This document shows, piece after piece, positions 46,179-53,845 of a stretch of DNA of 53,845 bases. Under the pieces are notes generated by a model. It did not search any database and had not been told where the DNA came from. It saw only the letters and a program-made list of their open reading frames with translations. The translations under genes were made by a program, and so were the position numbers. Source of the DNA: Clostridium sp. (GTDB lineage Bacteria > Bacillota > Clostridia > Lachnospirales > Lachnospiraceae). The stretch's first letter is position 1, and the number at the start of each line of letters is the position of its first letter. The DNA is taken from positions 1 through 53,845 of the forward strand of contig JAMOZY010000018.1 of the NCBI GenBank assembly GCA_023667695.1. Direction: 5' to 3'.

Positions 46179-47609
46179 ATGAATCAAACAAGAAGAAAAT
46201 GGGGCATTATCATATTAATCGTAATGCTGTGCATAGTGAATTTCAAGACTTCTGTCTATGCAGCAGGAGCCAGTGTTACCATTGCAGTATCACAAAGCAG
46301 TTTAAAAATCGGAGATACGCTTTCCGTTACGGTAAGTATCGCTTCGGAAGGGGCCATTGGCTCTTATTCCCTGCCGGTATCTTATAATTCTTCTGTTCTG
46401 GAATATACAGGCGGTTCGGGAAACGGCGGCGGCGGGACTGTTATGATAGCCGGATACGGAGACGGTTCTCAAACAAGGCTGTCGGCTACGTTGAATTTCA
46501 AAGCAATCGGAAATGGAACCGCCACCATTGCAACCAGTGGCGGGGAGGCATATGGATGGGATGAAAGTGTACTGACGATTTCTCATGCAGGCACCAATGT
46601 TACGGTTGCTGCGCCGCAGGCTTCCGGGGAAGGAAATACGGGAGCAGAGCATCCTTCCTTATCCGGTTCCGATGATAATTATCTGAAAAGTCTGGAAATA
46701 TCGCCGGGCGTATTGAATCCCTCCTTTCAGTCCGGAACCACATCCTATACCGTGGAGCTGCCAAAGGATACCAAGGCGATTGTGGTAAGTGCAGCGGCAA
46801 ATGACAGCAAAGCTACGGTTTCCGTAACCCATCATAATGATTTGGAGCCGGGAGCCAATAAGACTTATGTTGTGGTAACGGCAGAAAATGGAACCCAGAG
46901 AACCTATGTACTGAATGTGAATTGCGGTGAGGTGACAGAGGAAAATAAAATACCTCCGGTGATTATACAGGATATGGAATATACCTTTGCTACTGCCGAA
47001 CGCTTGGAGGAAGCCGCTGTACCGGAAGGCTTCGAGGCCAGCGAAGGAGAATATGAAGGTATGTCGGTTACTACCTATCTGTCCCCGAACCGGCAGCTTC
47101 ATATTGTATACTTATTAAATGAAGAGGGAGAAGGACAATGGTTTATCTATAACCAGGAGAAAAAGACATTTCTTCCTTATATAGAATACCGGGCAGAAGC
47201 AAACCGTTTTATTATCATGGCTCCGCCGGAGGATGTGGATATTCCATCCGGTTATGCGCCTGTGGAAACAGAATTGCAGGGGCAGAAGCTTACCGCATAC
47301 AGAACCGAAGGAAATCCGGAATTTCTGCTAATTTATGCCATGAATCTAAATGGAGAAGCCGGATTTTATCTCTACGATACAGTAGAAGGCACCTATCAGC
47401 GATATCGAAAGCAGGAAGCAGCCATACAGGAATCGGAACAGACGGAACCGGAGGAACTGGAATCTACAGAATCAGAAGCATCACTGGTGACAGAAAATGA
47501 AAAGCTTCACAATCTTCGAATCGTACTTTACCTGTTAAGTGGTATTTCAATTGTATTGCTGGGCTTGATGATTGCCATGACGGTCATATTAAAAAAGAAA
47601 CTGGATTAG
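46179..47609 (+). CDS. Membrane-anchored cohesin and cadherin-like domain protein
   Basis: A 476-residue exported protein. Signal peptide 1-28; cohesin-type beta-sandwich about 29-145 (SVTIAVSQSSLKIGDTLSV, GAIGSYSLPVSYNSSVLEYT, ATLNFKAIGNGTATI); cadherin-like domain about 162-248 (YLKSLEISPGVLNPSFQSGT); an uncharacterised region 250-410; an acidic stalk; one C-terminal membrane span (about 445-470) ending KKKLD. The cohesin should hold the dockerin of the preceding glucosaminidase and place it at the membrane. AGGAGGAAG precedes the ATG, 20 bp after the hydrolase gene. Confidence 0.85.
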   Translation: MNQTRRKWGIIILIVMLCIVNFKTSVYAAGASVTIAVSQSSLKIGDTLSVTVSIASEGAIGSYSLPVSYNSSVLEYTGGSGNGGGGTVMIAGYGDGSQTRLSATLNFKAIGNGTATIATSGGEAYGWDESVLTISHAGTNVTVAAPQASGEGNTGAEHPSLSGSDDNYLKSLEISPGVLNPSFQSGTTSYTVELPKDTKAIVVSAAANDSKATVSVTHHNDLEPGANKTYVVVTAENGTQRTYVLNVNCGEVTEENKIPPVIIQDMEYTFATAERLEEAAVPEGFEASEGEYEGMSVTTYLSPNRQLHIVYLLNEEGEGQWFIYNQEKKTFLPYIEYRAEANRFIIMAPPEDVDIPSGYAPVETELQGQKLTAYRTEGNPEFLLIYAMNLNGEAGFYLYDTVEGTYQRYRKQEAAIQESEQTEPEELESTESEASLVTENEKLHNLRIVLYLLSGISIVLLGLMIAMTVILKKKLD

Positions 47610-47649
47610 AAACTGGACCTGGAGCTTTATGGATAATGTGGATTTTGAC

Positions 47650-47688
47650 TTGACATGGCATTGCTTGTGTTATAGCATATATATAACA
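47650..47688 (+). promoter_or_regulatory. Promoter with overlapping inverted repeat upstream of gntR-clpC
   Basis: Perfect TTGACA (47650-47655), 17 bases, TAGCAT (47673-47678). TGTTATA (47668-47674) and TATAACA (47682-47688) form an exact inverted repeat spanning the -10 box. This is a good candidate operator for the GntR protein encoded 22 bp downstream. No CtsR-type heptamer tandem was seen. Confidence 0.65.
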
Positions 47689-47709
47689 AAGGATAAATGA
47701 GGTGGGGCT

Positions 47710-48126
47710 ATGGTAATTGAAATTGATTTTAATAGTGATGAAGCCTTATACATACAATTACGGAACCAGATTATTATGGGAATTGCAAAGGATGTGTTAA
47801 AGGAGGGAGAATCCCTGCCTTCTGTCCGGCGGCTGGCCAATGAATTAGGTGTTAATATGCATACGGTAAATAAAGCATATGCTTTGCTGCGGCAGGATGG
47901 CTATGTGAAGCTGGACCGGAGAAATGGGGCAGTTGTTTCCGTAAGTCTGGAAAATCGGAACTATCATGTAGAAACCATCCATTCGGATATGCAGATGATA
48001 GTTGCCCAGGCAATATGCAAGAACATTAGTCTGCCTGAAATGCAGGAGTTAGTCCGGGACATGTATGTTGCATTTTCTTCCGGGCAGGCGGAGGAGGAAT
48101 CCTCAGAAACAGAGGAAGCCAAATAA
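47710..48126 (+). CDS. GntR family regulator, YtrA subfamily
   Basis: A 138-residue regulator: an N-terminal winged helix (LYIQLRNQIIMGIAKDVLKE, LPSVRRLANELGVNMHTVNKAYALL) and a short helical dimerisation tail of about 45 residues, ending acidic. The short C terminus marks the YtrA group, which usually represses its own operon, often with transporters. Here the next gene, 30 bp away, is clpC. It may act in place of CtsR, which is normally found in front of clpC. Confidence 0.9.
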   Translation: MVIEIDFNSDEALYIQLRNQIIMGIAKDVLKEGESLPSVRRLANELGVNMHTVNKAYALLRQDGYVKLDRRNGAVVSVSLENRNYHVETIHSDMQMIVAQAICKNISLPEMQELVRDMYVAFSSGQAEEESSETEEAK

Positions 48127-48156
48127 CAGTGATATGGAATAACAGGAGGCTCGAAT

Positions 48157-50607
48157 ATGAGTAATCAATACACGAAGGCTGCACAGGCATCCATGCAGGA
48201 GGCTGTAAAAGCAGCAAGGCGTTTGAAGCATGATTGTGTAGGCAGTGAACATTTGCTGCTGGGTATATTGGAGGAGACGGAAAATGTCGCAGCAAAGGTT
48301 TTGGAATCCAATGGTGTACAGGCGGAAAGAATCAGTAAGTTGATTGAAAACAGTATTATCGGAACTGGTTCCCTGGCAACCAGAAGCCAGCATAAGTATA
48401 CCGTTATGTATAAAAAGGTGATGGAGCAGAGTCAGGCAGAGGCATTGCGGACAAAGTGTACGTTGATTGGTACAGAGCATTTTGTGCTGGCAATGATTAA
48501 GATACCGGAATGTATTGCAATGAAAATACTGACCAGTATCGGAATCGATATTCAGAAATTATATATTGATATACGTGTGGCAATGGGCGTGGAACAGTCT
48601 GCTGCCCGGAACGAGTATGTAGGAAATAAGGGAAAGAAGAAAACAAAGTCCTCCACACCAATGCTGGATAAGTATAGCCGGGATTTGACCAGACAGGCAA
48701 AGGAAGGAAGGCTGGACCCGGTAGTAGGAAGGACGGAAGAAATCGAACGGGTGATACAGATTTTAAGCCGGCGTATGAAGAATAACCCTTGTCTGGTTGG
48801 GGAGCCTGGGGTAGGAAAAACTGCAATTGTGGAAGGACTGGCAAACTTGATTGCCACAGGAACCATTCCGGAAACCATTCGGGATAAGCGCCTATTGTCT
48901 TTGGATTTATCTGGCATGGTAGCTGGTTCGAAGTATCGGGGAGAATTCGAAGAGCGCATTAAGCGGATTATTGAAGAAGTGATTCAGGATGGGAATGTGA
49001 TTTTGTTTGTAGACGAATTGCATACCTTGATTGGGGCCGGCGGAGCAGAAGGTGCAATCGATGCATCCAATATTTTAAAACCGGCGCTTTCCCGGGGAGA
49101 AATTCAGATGATTGGTGCAACCACCACAGCTGAATTCCGGAAATATATTGAGAAGGATGCTGCACTGGAGCGGAGATTTCAGCCCGTCAATGTGGAAGAA
49201 CCAACGAAGGCTCAGGCAGTTGATATTTTGCGTGGACTGCGGCACTGCTATGAAGAGCATCACGGCATTCAGATTGAGGAAAGTGCCATAGAAGCAGCGG
49301 TAACCTTATCGGAACGGTACATTAATGACCGTTATTTACCGGACAAGGCTATTGACCTGATTGATGAGGCATGTTCCCGTAAACGGCTGTCGTCTTTGAA
49401 TCAATCCCCGAAAAGCATGGAATTGGAGCGGGAGCTTCGTGAAAAATCCAATCAGCTGGAAGCTTGTCTGACAGAAGGCAAGCTTGATGAAGCACGAATT
49501 CTGAAGCAGGAGATGGCAGAATTAAAGAAAAAGCAAGAGCGCTTAAAGAAAAGAGAAGAAAAACAAAGGGGCGGCGATAAAGCGTCCATTAATGAAAGAG
49601 ATATTTCCCAGGTGGTTTCAGCCTGGACGAAGATTCCGGTCAGCCGGTTAGAAGAAGAAGAGACGGCGCGGCTGAAGGTGCTGGATCAAACCCTGCATCA
49701 AAGGGTGATTGGACAAAATGAAGCAGTGGAAGCTGTGACAAAGGCAATTCGGAGAGGCCGGGTAGGGCTGAAGGATCCGAACCGTCCAATCGGCTCCTTC
49801 CTCTTTCTGGGACCAACCGGTGTGGGAAAGACGGAATTATCCAAGGCATTAGCAGAGGCAATGTTTGGCGATGAAAATGCCCTGATTCGGGTTGATATGT
49901 CAGAGTATATGGAGAAACACAGTGTATCAAAGCTGATTGGCTCACCGCCGGGTTATGTAGGCTTTGAGGAAGGCGGTCAATTGAGCGAAAAGGTTCGCAG
50001 AAATCCATATTCCGTCATTTTATTTGATGAGATTGAAAAAGCAGACAGTGATATTTTTAATATATTGCTCCAGGTTCTGGATGATGGACATATTACGGAT
50101 TCCCAGGGCAGAAAGGTTGATTTTAAGAATACGATTATTATTATGACCTCCAATGCCGGAGCCGGGCGCATTATGGAGCCGAAGCAATTGGGCTTCTCCA
50201 ATGCCATGGATGCAGAGCGGGATCATGAGCAAATGAAGAATAATGTTATGGAAGAGGTAAAGCGGATTTTCAAGCCGGAGTTTATAAACCGTATTGATGA
50301 TATTATTGTGTTCCATGCATTACAGGAGGAAGAAATCCATCAGATTGTAGACTTATTGATGAAGCAGTTGAGCAAACGGGTAAAGGAGCAGATGAATATC
50401 ACGCTTCGTTATGACAGCCATTTGAAAAATTATATTTTTGATAAGGGCTATGATAAGAAATATGGGGCAAGACCCTTGCGGCGGACGATTCAGTCACAGG
50501 TTGAGGACGGACTGGCGGAGGCCGTTCTTGACAGTCGGATAAAAAGCGGTGATATCGTGCGTATCACAGTGCGAAAGGGACAGCTTCATTTTCAGGCAAA
50601 AGACTAG
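48157..50607 (+). CDS. clpC: ClpC-type AAA+ unfoldase, ATP-binding subunit of Clp protease
   Basis: An 816-residue HSP100 protein. Two Clp N repeats (residues 5-140), a first AAA+ module with Walker A GEPGVGKT and [19 protein letters not shown], and a middle coiled-coil segment with a UVR-like stretch ([18 protein letters not shown]). A second AAA+ module has [15 protein letters not shown] and [12 protein letters not shown], and the C-terminal domain ends the protein. It unfolds substrates for ClpP. No McsA/McsB adaptor genes are adjacent. ACAGGAGG precedes the ATG. Confidence 0.95.
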   Translation: MSNQYTKAAQASMQEAVKAARRLKHDCVGSEHLLLGILEETENVAAKVLESNGVQAERISKLIENSIIGTGSLATRSQHKYTVMYKKVMEQSQAEALRTKCTLIGTEHFVLAMIKIPECIAMKILTSIGIDIQKLYIDIRVAMGVEQSAARNEYVGNKGKKKTKSSTPMLDKYSRDLTRQAKEGRLDPVVGRTEEIERVIQILSRRMKNNPCLVGEPGVGKTAIVEGLANLIATGTIPETIRDKRLLSLDLSGMVAGSKYRGEFEERIKRIIEEVIQDGNVILFVDELHTLIGAGGAEGAIDASNILKPALSRGEIQMIGATTTAEFRKYIEKDAALERRFQPVNVEEPTKAQAVDILRGLRHCYEEHHGIQIEESAIEAAVTLSERYINDRYLPDKAIDLIDEACSRKRLSSLNQSPKSMELERELREKSNQLEACLTEGKLDEARILKQEMAELKKKQERLKKREEKQRGGDKASINERDISQVVSAWTKIPVSRLEEEETARLKVLDQTLHQRVIGQNEAVEAVTKAIRRGRVGLKDPNRPIGSFLFLGPTGVGKTELSKALAEAMFGDENALIRVDMSEYMEKHSVSKLIGSPPGYVGFEEGGQLSEKVRRNPYSVILFDEIEKADSDIFNILLQVLDDGHITDSQGRKVDFKNTIIIMTSNAGAGRIMEPKQLGFSNAMDAERDHEQMKNNVMEEVKRIFKPEFINRIDDIIVFHALQEEEIHQIVDLLMKQLSKRVKEQMNITLRYDSHLKNYIFDKGYDKKYGARPLRRTIQSQVEDGLAEAVLDSRIKSGDIVRITVRKGQLHFQAKD

Positions 50608-50616
50608 CCAAATTCA

Positions 50617-50644
50617 TTGGGACATGGTATGATGATAGTATACA
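50617..50644 (+). promoter_or_regulatory. Possible promoter between clpC and the small proteins
   Basis: TTGGGA (50617-50622), 16 bases, TATACA (50639-50644). It lies in the 133-bp gap after clpC, with an AGCCG/CGGCT pair downstream. Moderate match only. Confidence 0.35.
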
Positions 50645-50740
50645 GATTACAAGTCAGGACAAAGAAGAAACAGCCGGTCAAGCAGGAATAATACACGGCT
50701 ATGTATAGGAATTACAGTAACATAGTAGGAGGAAGAAGCA

Positions 50741-51154
50741 ATGTCAGTAATTAACGAATTAATCCGTACTGAGGAGAACGGAACCTTAAGTTTTGGCAAT
50801 ATTGAATTGCCGGCAAAGGCGAAGCTGGATGGTTATGAGTATAATGGTGATTTATACAAAATAAAAACCTTTAAGGAAATCACAAAGCTGGAAAAGAATG
50901 GAACCATGGTATATGAATCGGTTCCGGGAACCGTTGTTCATGATTTGAATATTTCAGAGCGGAAGGTTACCTTTGGCGTGGAGGGAACCGAAGATGCCCA
51001 GATTACGTTAGAGCTGGAGGCAGGCAAGGAATATAAGATTTATGTGGATGGTACCAACCTTGGCAAAATGAAGACGAACCTGGGTGGCAAATTAAGCTTT
51101 AGCGTGGAATTGACACCGGATGAAACGGCAAAGGTAAAGATTGATATGATTTAA
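50741..51154 (+). CDS. Conserved hypothetical beta-rich protein
   Basis: A 137-residue soluble protein found, to my recollection, next to radA in Lachnospiraceae, sometimes under the doubtful label endosialidase. It alternates short beta strands (KLDGYEYNGDLYKIKTF, KVTFGVEGTEDAQITLELE, YKIYVDGTNLGKMKTNLGG), suggesting a beta-sandwich. There is no signal peptide and no catalytic motif I can point to, so I assign no function. AGGAGGAAG precedes the ATG. Confidence 0.75.
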   Translation: MSVINELIRTEENGTLSFGNIELPAKAKLDGYEYNGDLYKIKTFKEITKLEKNGTMVYESVPGTVVHDLNISERKVTFGVEGTEDAQITLELEAGKEYKIYVDGTNLGKMKTNLGGKLSFSVELTPDETAKVKIDMI

Positions 51155-51233
51155 TCTAAAATCGGATTTGGCAGGCAGCCCTTGATTACAGCAAGCCGTA
51201 GTATTTGGTTGAAGTTTTATATTGGAGGCAAAT

Positions 51234-51443
51234 ATGGTTTCCGAAAAGAATAAACGGAAAATAGTATATGAAGGGATTGCTTACTATTGGTATGTGAAGG
51301 TGAACGAATATGGACATAGAGTGCATATCATATCCGATGACAAGAAAGTACATTTGGAATATCCTTTTTTAGATACGGAAATTCCTGTTACGCCGCAGGA
51401 TATTAGGAATCACTTGAAAGAATATCATGAAGATGCTTTATAG
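51234..51443 (+). CDS. Small hypothetical protein
   Basis: A 69-residue basic, aromatic-rich protein (AYYWYVKVNEYGHRVHI) with no membrane span. A TTG at 51222 would extend it by four residues, but ATG 51234 is preferred since GGAGG (51224-51228) sits just upstream. It lies 59 bp before radA on the same strand. Function unknown. Confidence 0.75.
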   Translation: MVSEKNKRKIVYEGIAYYWYVKVNEYGHRVHIISDDKKVHLEYPFLDTEIPVTPQDIRNHLKEYHEDAL

Positions 51444-51502
51444 AGAACAAATTTCCAAGGAGAGCGTATAAATAAAAATTCATAATAATTAAGGAGAGAT
51501 AA

Positions 51503-52855
51503 ATGGCGAAAACAAAGCAAGTGTTTTTTTGCCAGGAGTGCGGATACGAATCAGGCAAGTGGATGGGTCAATGCCCAGGCTGCAGGGCCTGGAATACATT
51601 TGTTGAAGAAAGAAAAGTGACAGGCGCTGGAAAGCATACAGCAAGGGCTGTAGCTACGGCGCCTGCCAGTATTTTAGAAATCACAACTGGCGAAGAAACA
51701 CGAATTGGCACAGGAATGAAGGAATTAGACCGGGTTCTGGGAGGCGGAATTGTAACCGGCTCTCTTGTATTGCTGGGGGGAGACCCGGGAATTGGAAAGT
51801 CTACGATATTATTACAGGTATGCCGGAATCTTACGGAAAACGGACATAAGGTGTTGTATGTATCGGGTGAGGAATCCATGCAGCAGATTAAGATGCGTGC
51901 GGAGCGGGTGGGAACGTTCCAGCAGGATATGTATCTATATTGTGAAACGGATTTGTACAGTATTGAAAACGCAATGGAACGAGTGTTGCCAGAGGTGGTG
52001 GTTATTGATTCCGTTCAAACTATGACCTTGGAAGAAGTAGCTTCGGCAGCAGGCAGTGTGTCACAGGTACGGGAAGTGACCAACCGTCTGATGCAGTTAG
52101 CGAAAAGTAAAAATATAGCAATTTTTATTGTGGGGCATGTGACAAAAGAAGGTACAGTGGCAGGACCCAGAACCTTAGAGCATATGGTAGATACCGTATT
52201 ATACTTTGAGGGAGAACGAAGCTCTGTATATCGGATTCTGCGGGGAGTGAAAAATCGTTTTGGCGCCACCAATGAAATTGGTGTGTTTGAAATGAAGAAT
52301 AACGGGCTATCAGAGGTAAAAAATCCGTCCCAGGTCATGCTGGAAGGAAGGCCGGTGGATGCTTCTGGTTCTACGGTTGTATGTTCGATGGAAGGAACTC
52401 GGCCGTTGCTGATTGAAATTCAGGCATTGGTAGCGCAGACTAATTTTCAGATGCCGAGAAGGACAACTGTTGGAATTGATTTTAACCGGGTGAATCTTCT
52501 GATGGCAGTTTTGGAAAAGAGAGCGGGAATTCATTTGGGAAGCTGTGATGCTTATGTAAATCTGACCGGTGGAATTCGCTTGTCCGAGCCGGCTATTGAT
52601 TTGGGAATTATACTGGCCTTGGTATCCAGTTATCGGAACCGGCCAGTGGATGAGCATACCATTATATTTGGAGAGGTAGGGCTGACCGGAGAAATCCGAG
52701 GGGTTAATATGGCGGAGCAACGGGCGAAGGAAGCGGCGAAGCTGGGCTTTACCACCTGTATTCTTCCTGCATCCAATGCTGCTAATATTTCTCCAATCAA
52801 GGGGATGCGCTTGCTTGGCGTCTCGAATGTAAAGGAAGCGATTGATTTAATATGA
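51503..52855 (+). CDS. radA: DNA repair protein RadA
   Basis: A 450-residue RecA-like ATPase promoting branch migration in recombination. An N-terminal four-Cys zinc finger (CQECGYESGKWMGQCPGC), Walker A GGDPGIGKST, Walker B VVVIDSVQTM, the RadA-specific KNRFG motif (VKNRFGATNEIG), and a C-terminal Lon-protease-like domain (LTGGIRLSEPAIDLGIILAL) are in order. AAGGAGAG precedes the ATG. Typical clpC-radA neighbourhood. Confidence 0.96.
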   Translation: MAKTKQVFFCQECGYESGKWMGQCPGCRAWNTFVEERKVTGAGKHTARAVATAPASILEITTGEETRIGTGMKELDRVLGGGIVTGSLVLLGGDPGIGKSTILLQVCRNLTENGHKVLYVSGEESMQQIKMRAERVGTFQQDMYLYCETDLYSIENAMERVLPEVVVIDSVQTMTLEEVASAAGSVSQVREVTNRLMQLAKSKNIAIFIVGHVTKEGTVAGPRTLEHMVDTVLYFEGERSSVYRILRGVKNRFGATNEIGVFEMKNNGLSEVKNPSQVMLEGRPVDASGSTVVCSMEGTRPLLIEIQALVAQTNFQMPRRTTVGIDFNRVNLLMAVLEKRAGIHLGSCDAYVNLTGGIRLSEPAIDLGIILALVSSYRNRPVDEHTIIFGEVGLTGEIRGVNMAEQRAKEAAKLGFTTCILPASNAANISPIKGMRLLGVSNVKEAIDLI

Positions 52856-53061
52856 ATCCTGTTGCTTATGTATGTAGTATTACAGTAGAACCGAACCTTT
52901 CCATATTGATTTCGGCAAGAAGGTCTGACGAGAAAATCACAAGCTGAATGTTGAAGTGGAAAAGAGAAATTCCCTTTTTGTAATTGTGTACTCAGTGAAA
53001 AGGTTTGTATATGCAGTAAACTAATGTATGACGAAAAATCAAGCTTGGGAGGCGGTCTATC

Positions 53062-53556
53062 GTGAAAAAGATTATTTGTTTTCATAACCCTGATGAAATA
53101 AATGGATATTTAAGCAACTGGTACCTTTCGGATTTTAGTGTGGGTAGTATTCAATATTCTTCTATGGAACAGTATATGATGTATCAAAAGGCATTGCTTT
53201 TCGATGATATGGAGATTGCAGGGCAAATATTGAACACAACTAATGTGGGAAAAATCAAGGCGTTAGGAAGAAGCGTCAAGAACTATGAAGATATATTATG
53301 GAATGGTATGCGACAACTCATTGTCTATCAGAGATTACTTGAAAAATTTCAGCAAAATATTGAGCTGAAAGAGAAGCTTTTGGCTACGCAGAGCCATATA
53401 TTAGCAGAATGTGCAGTTCAGGATAGAATATGGGGAATTGGTCTTTCAATGAAAGATGAGAGGCGGTTTGATTTGGATGAGTGGCAAGGCAAAAACTTAT
53501 TAGGCTTTTCCTTAATGATGGTGCGTACAGTGCTGAAACACATGGATAGTCATTAA
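53062..53556 (+). CDS. NADAR family protein (YbiA-like N-glycosidase / ADP-ribose processing)
   Basis: A 164-residue NADAR (DUF1768) protein. Signatures are NGYLSNWYLSDF, YSSMEQYMMYQKALLFDD, KIKALGRSV, and the C-terminal RIWGIGLSM. Members include riboflavin-pathway N-glycosidases and enzymes that remove ADP-ribose from guanine in DarT1-NADAR toxin-antitoxin pairs. No DarT toxin lies in the sequence seen, though the window ends soon after. It starts with GTG; GGGAGG lies nine bases upstream. The 206-bp gap to radA shows only weak promoter-like boxes. Confidence 0.85.
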   Translation: MKKIICFHNPDEINGYLSNWYLSDFSVGSIQYSSMEQYMMYQKALLFDDMEIAGQILNTTNVGKIKALGRSVKNYEDILWNGMRQLIVYQRLLEKFQQNIELKEKLLATQSHILAECAVQDRIWGIGLSMKDERRFDLDEWQGKNLLGFSLMMVRTVLKHMDSH

Positions 53557-53732
53557 GGCTTCTCCAACAGGCAGAGGGAACACGTTTTCGAAAAGGGAGA
53601 AAAGAAATTGTGTAAAAATCAGGATAAAATGTGGATATGTGTATTGGTATGCATTTCATGTGGATAAGTTGTCGATAATTGTATATACAATACAAACAAA
53701 TCAGAAGAATAAACTTTCTTTTGTTTTTCCCC

Positions 53733-53805
53733 TTGACTTCTAAAAAGGCGGGTGCTATTATAAGGTTCGTCGGTGCGATAAGTACCGTGAAACAATAACC
53801 GAACC
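53733..53805 (+). promoter_or_regulatory. Strong promoter with a structured leader at the window end
   Basis: TTGACT (53733-53738), 17-base spacer, TATTAT (53756-53761). The leader can fold: GGTTCG (53764-53769) pairs with CGAACC (53800-53805), and inside it CGGT (53771-53774) pairs with ACCG (53784-53787). The gene it drives lies outside the window. Nothing else is recognisable in 53557-53732. Confidence 0.6.
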
Positions 53806-53845
53806 ATGACAACAAAACAATAAGACAACCCTGAAAATTCAAGAG

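Noticed and set aside
53557-53845. CRISPR, tRNA or rRNA features, here or elsewhere in the window
   Set aside because: No regularly spaced direct repeats, no cloverleaf with a GTTCGAATC-type arm, and no rRNA signature were found. The only tandem repeat is the 57-bp block, which lacks unique spacers.

Overview
The window looks like a chromosomal segment of an anaerobic, low-GC Gram-positive bacterium, most likely in the family Lachnospiraceae (Clostridia). The reasons are strong AGGAGG-type ribosome sites, TTGACA/TATAAT-type promoters, GatCAB amidotransferase, an Fe-S type PurF, type III pantothenate kinase, a clpC-radA neighbourhood, and cohesin/dockerin and thioester/CnaB surface proteins. 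The species cannot be named from this sequence. I saw no rRNA, tRNA, transposase, integrase, phage gene or CRISPR array.

Layout. 1-7 kb: an alanine/glycine:cation symporter, a methyltransferase and Dus pair, a beta-carbonic anhydrase, a leftward trpS-pgsA operon, and a zinc-phospholipase-like protein. 6.8-7.3 kb: a promoter followed by a hairpin-rich element. 7.3-15 kb: a thioester/CnaB surface adhesin, a PopT (DUF368) lipid-carrier flippase, gatC-gatA-gatB, a GH3 lipoprotein, and a leftward PilZ protein. 15-19.3 kb: purF, purB and a LysR regulator. 19.4-24.2 kb: an AT-rich RiPP-type cluster with two radical SAM/SPASM maturases, an ABC ATPase and permease, and a 55-residue five-cysteine peptide gene too short for routine gene callers. 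24.2-29.7 kb: a coiled-coil membrane protein, purA, a GC-rich structured repeat block, a YcxB-like membrane protein, gdhA behind an attenuator-like leader, and an asparaginase. 29.8-38 kb: a methyltransferase-like protein, signal peptidase I, two small proteins, coaX-dusB-nitroreductase, superoxide dismutase (leftward), an NlpC/P60 wall hydrolase and dgt. 38-44 kb: a cytosolic LacI-sensor/GGDEF cyclase (leftward) and purM-purN-purD. 44-47.6 kb: a secreted dockerin-bearing glucosaminidase next to a membrane-anchored cohesin protein. 47.6-53.8 kb: a GntR regulator, clpC, two small proteins, radA, a NADAR-family protein, and a promoter firing out of the window.

How the genes work together. Six purine genes sit in three places (purF-purB, purA, purM-N-D), each group behind its own recognisable promoter. 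Cell-wall and surface functions recur: PopT, GH3, NlpC/P60, the dockerin/cohesin pair, the thioester adhesin, pgsA and signal peptidase. Cyclic-di-GMP signalling is represented by one cyclase and one PilZ receptor.

The most novel-looking system is the RiPP cluster. Its precursor has almost no N-terminal leader: the first cysteine is residue 3 and an in-frame stop lies just upstream. The cluster shows no leader peptidase. The gene is bracketed by a terminator-like hairpin and a long downstream stem-loop. The second most interesting signal is the tandem 57-bp repeat after purA, which folds on the + strand into GNRA-capped hairpins with tandem G.A mismatches. Promoter, terminator and structure calls were made by eye.
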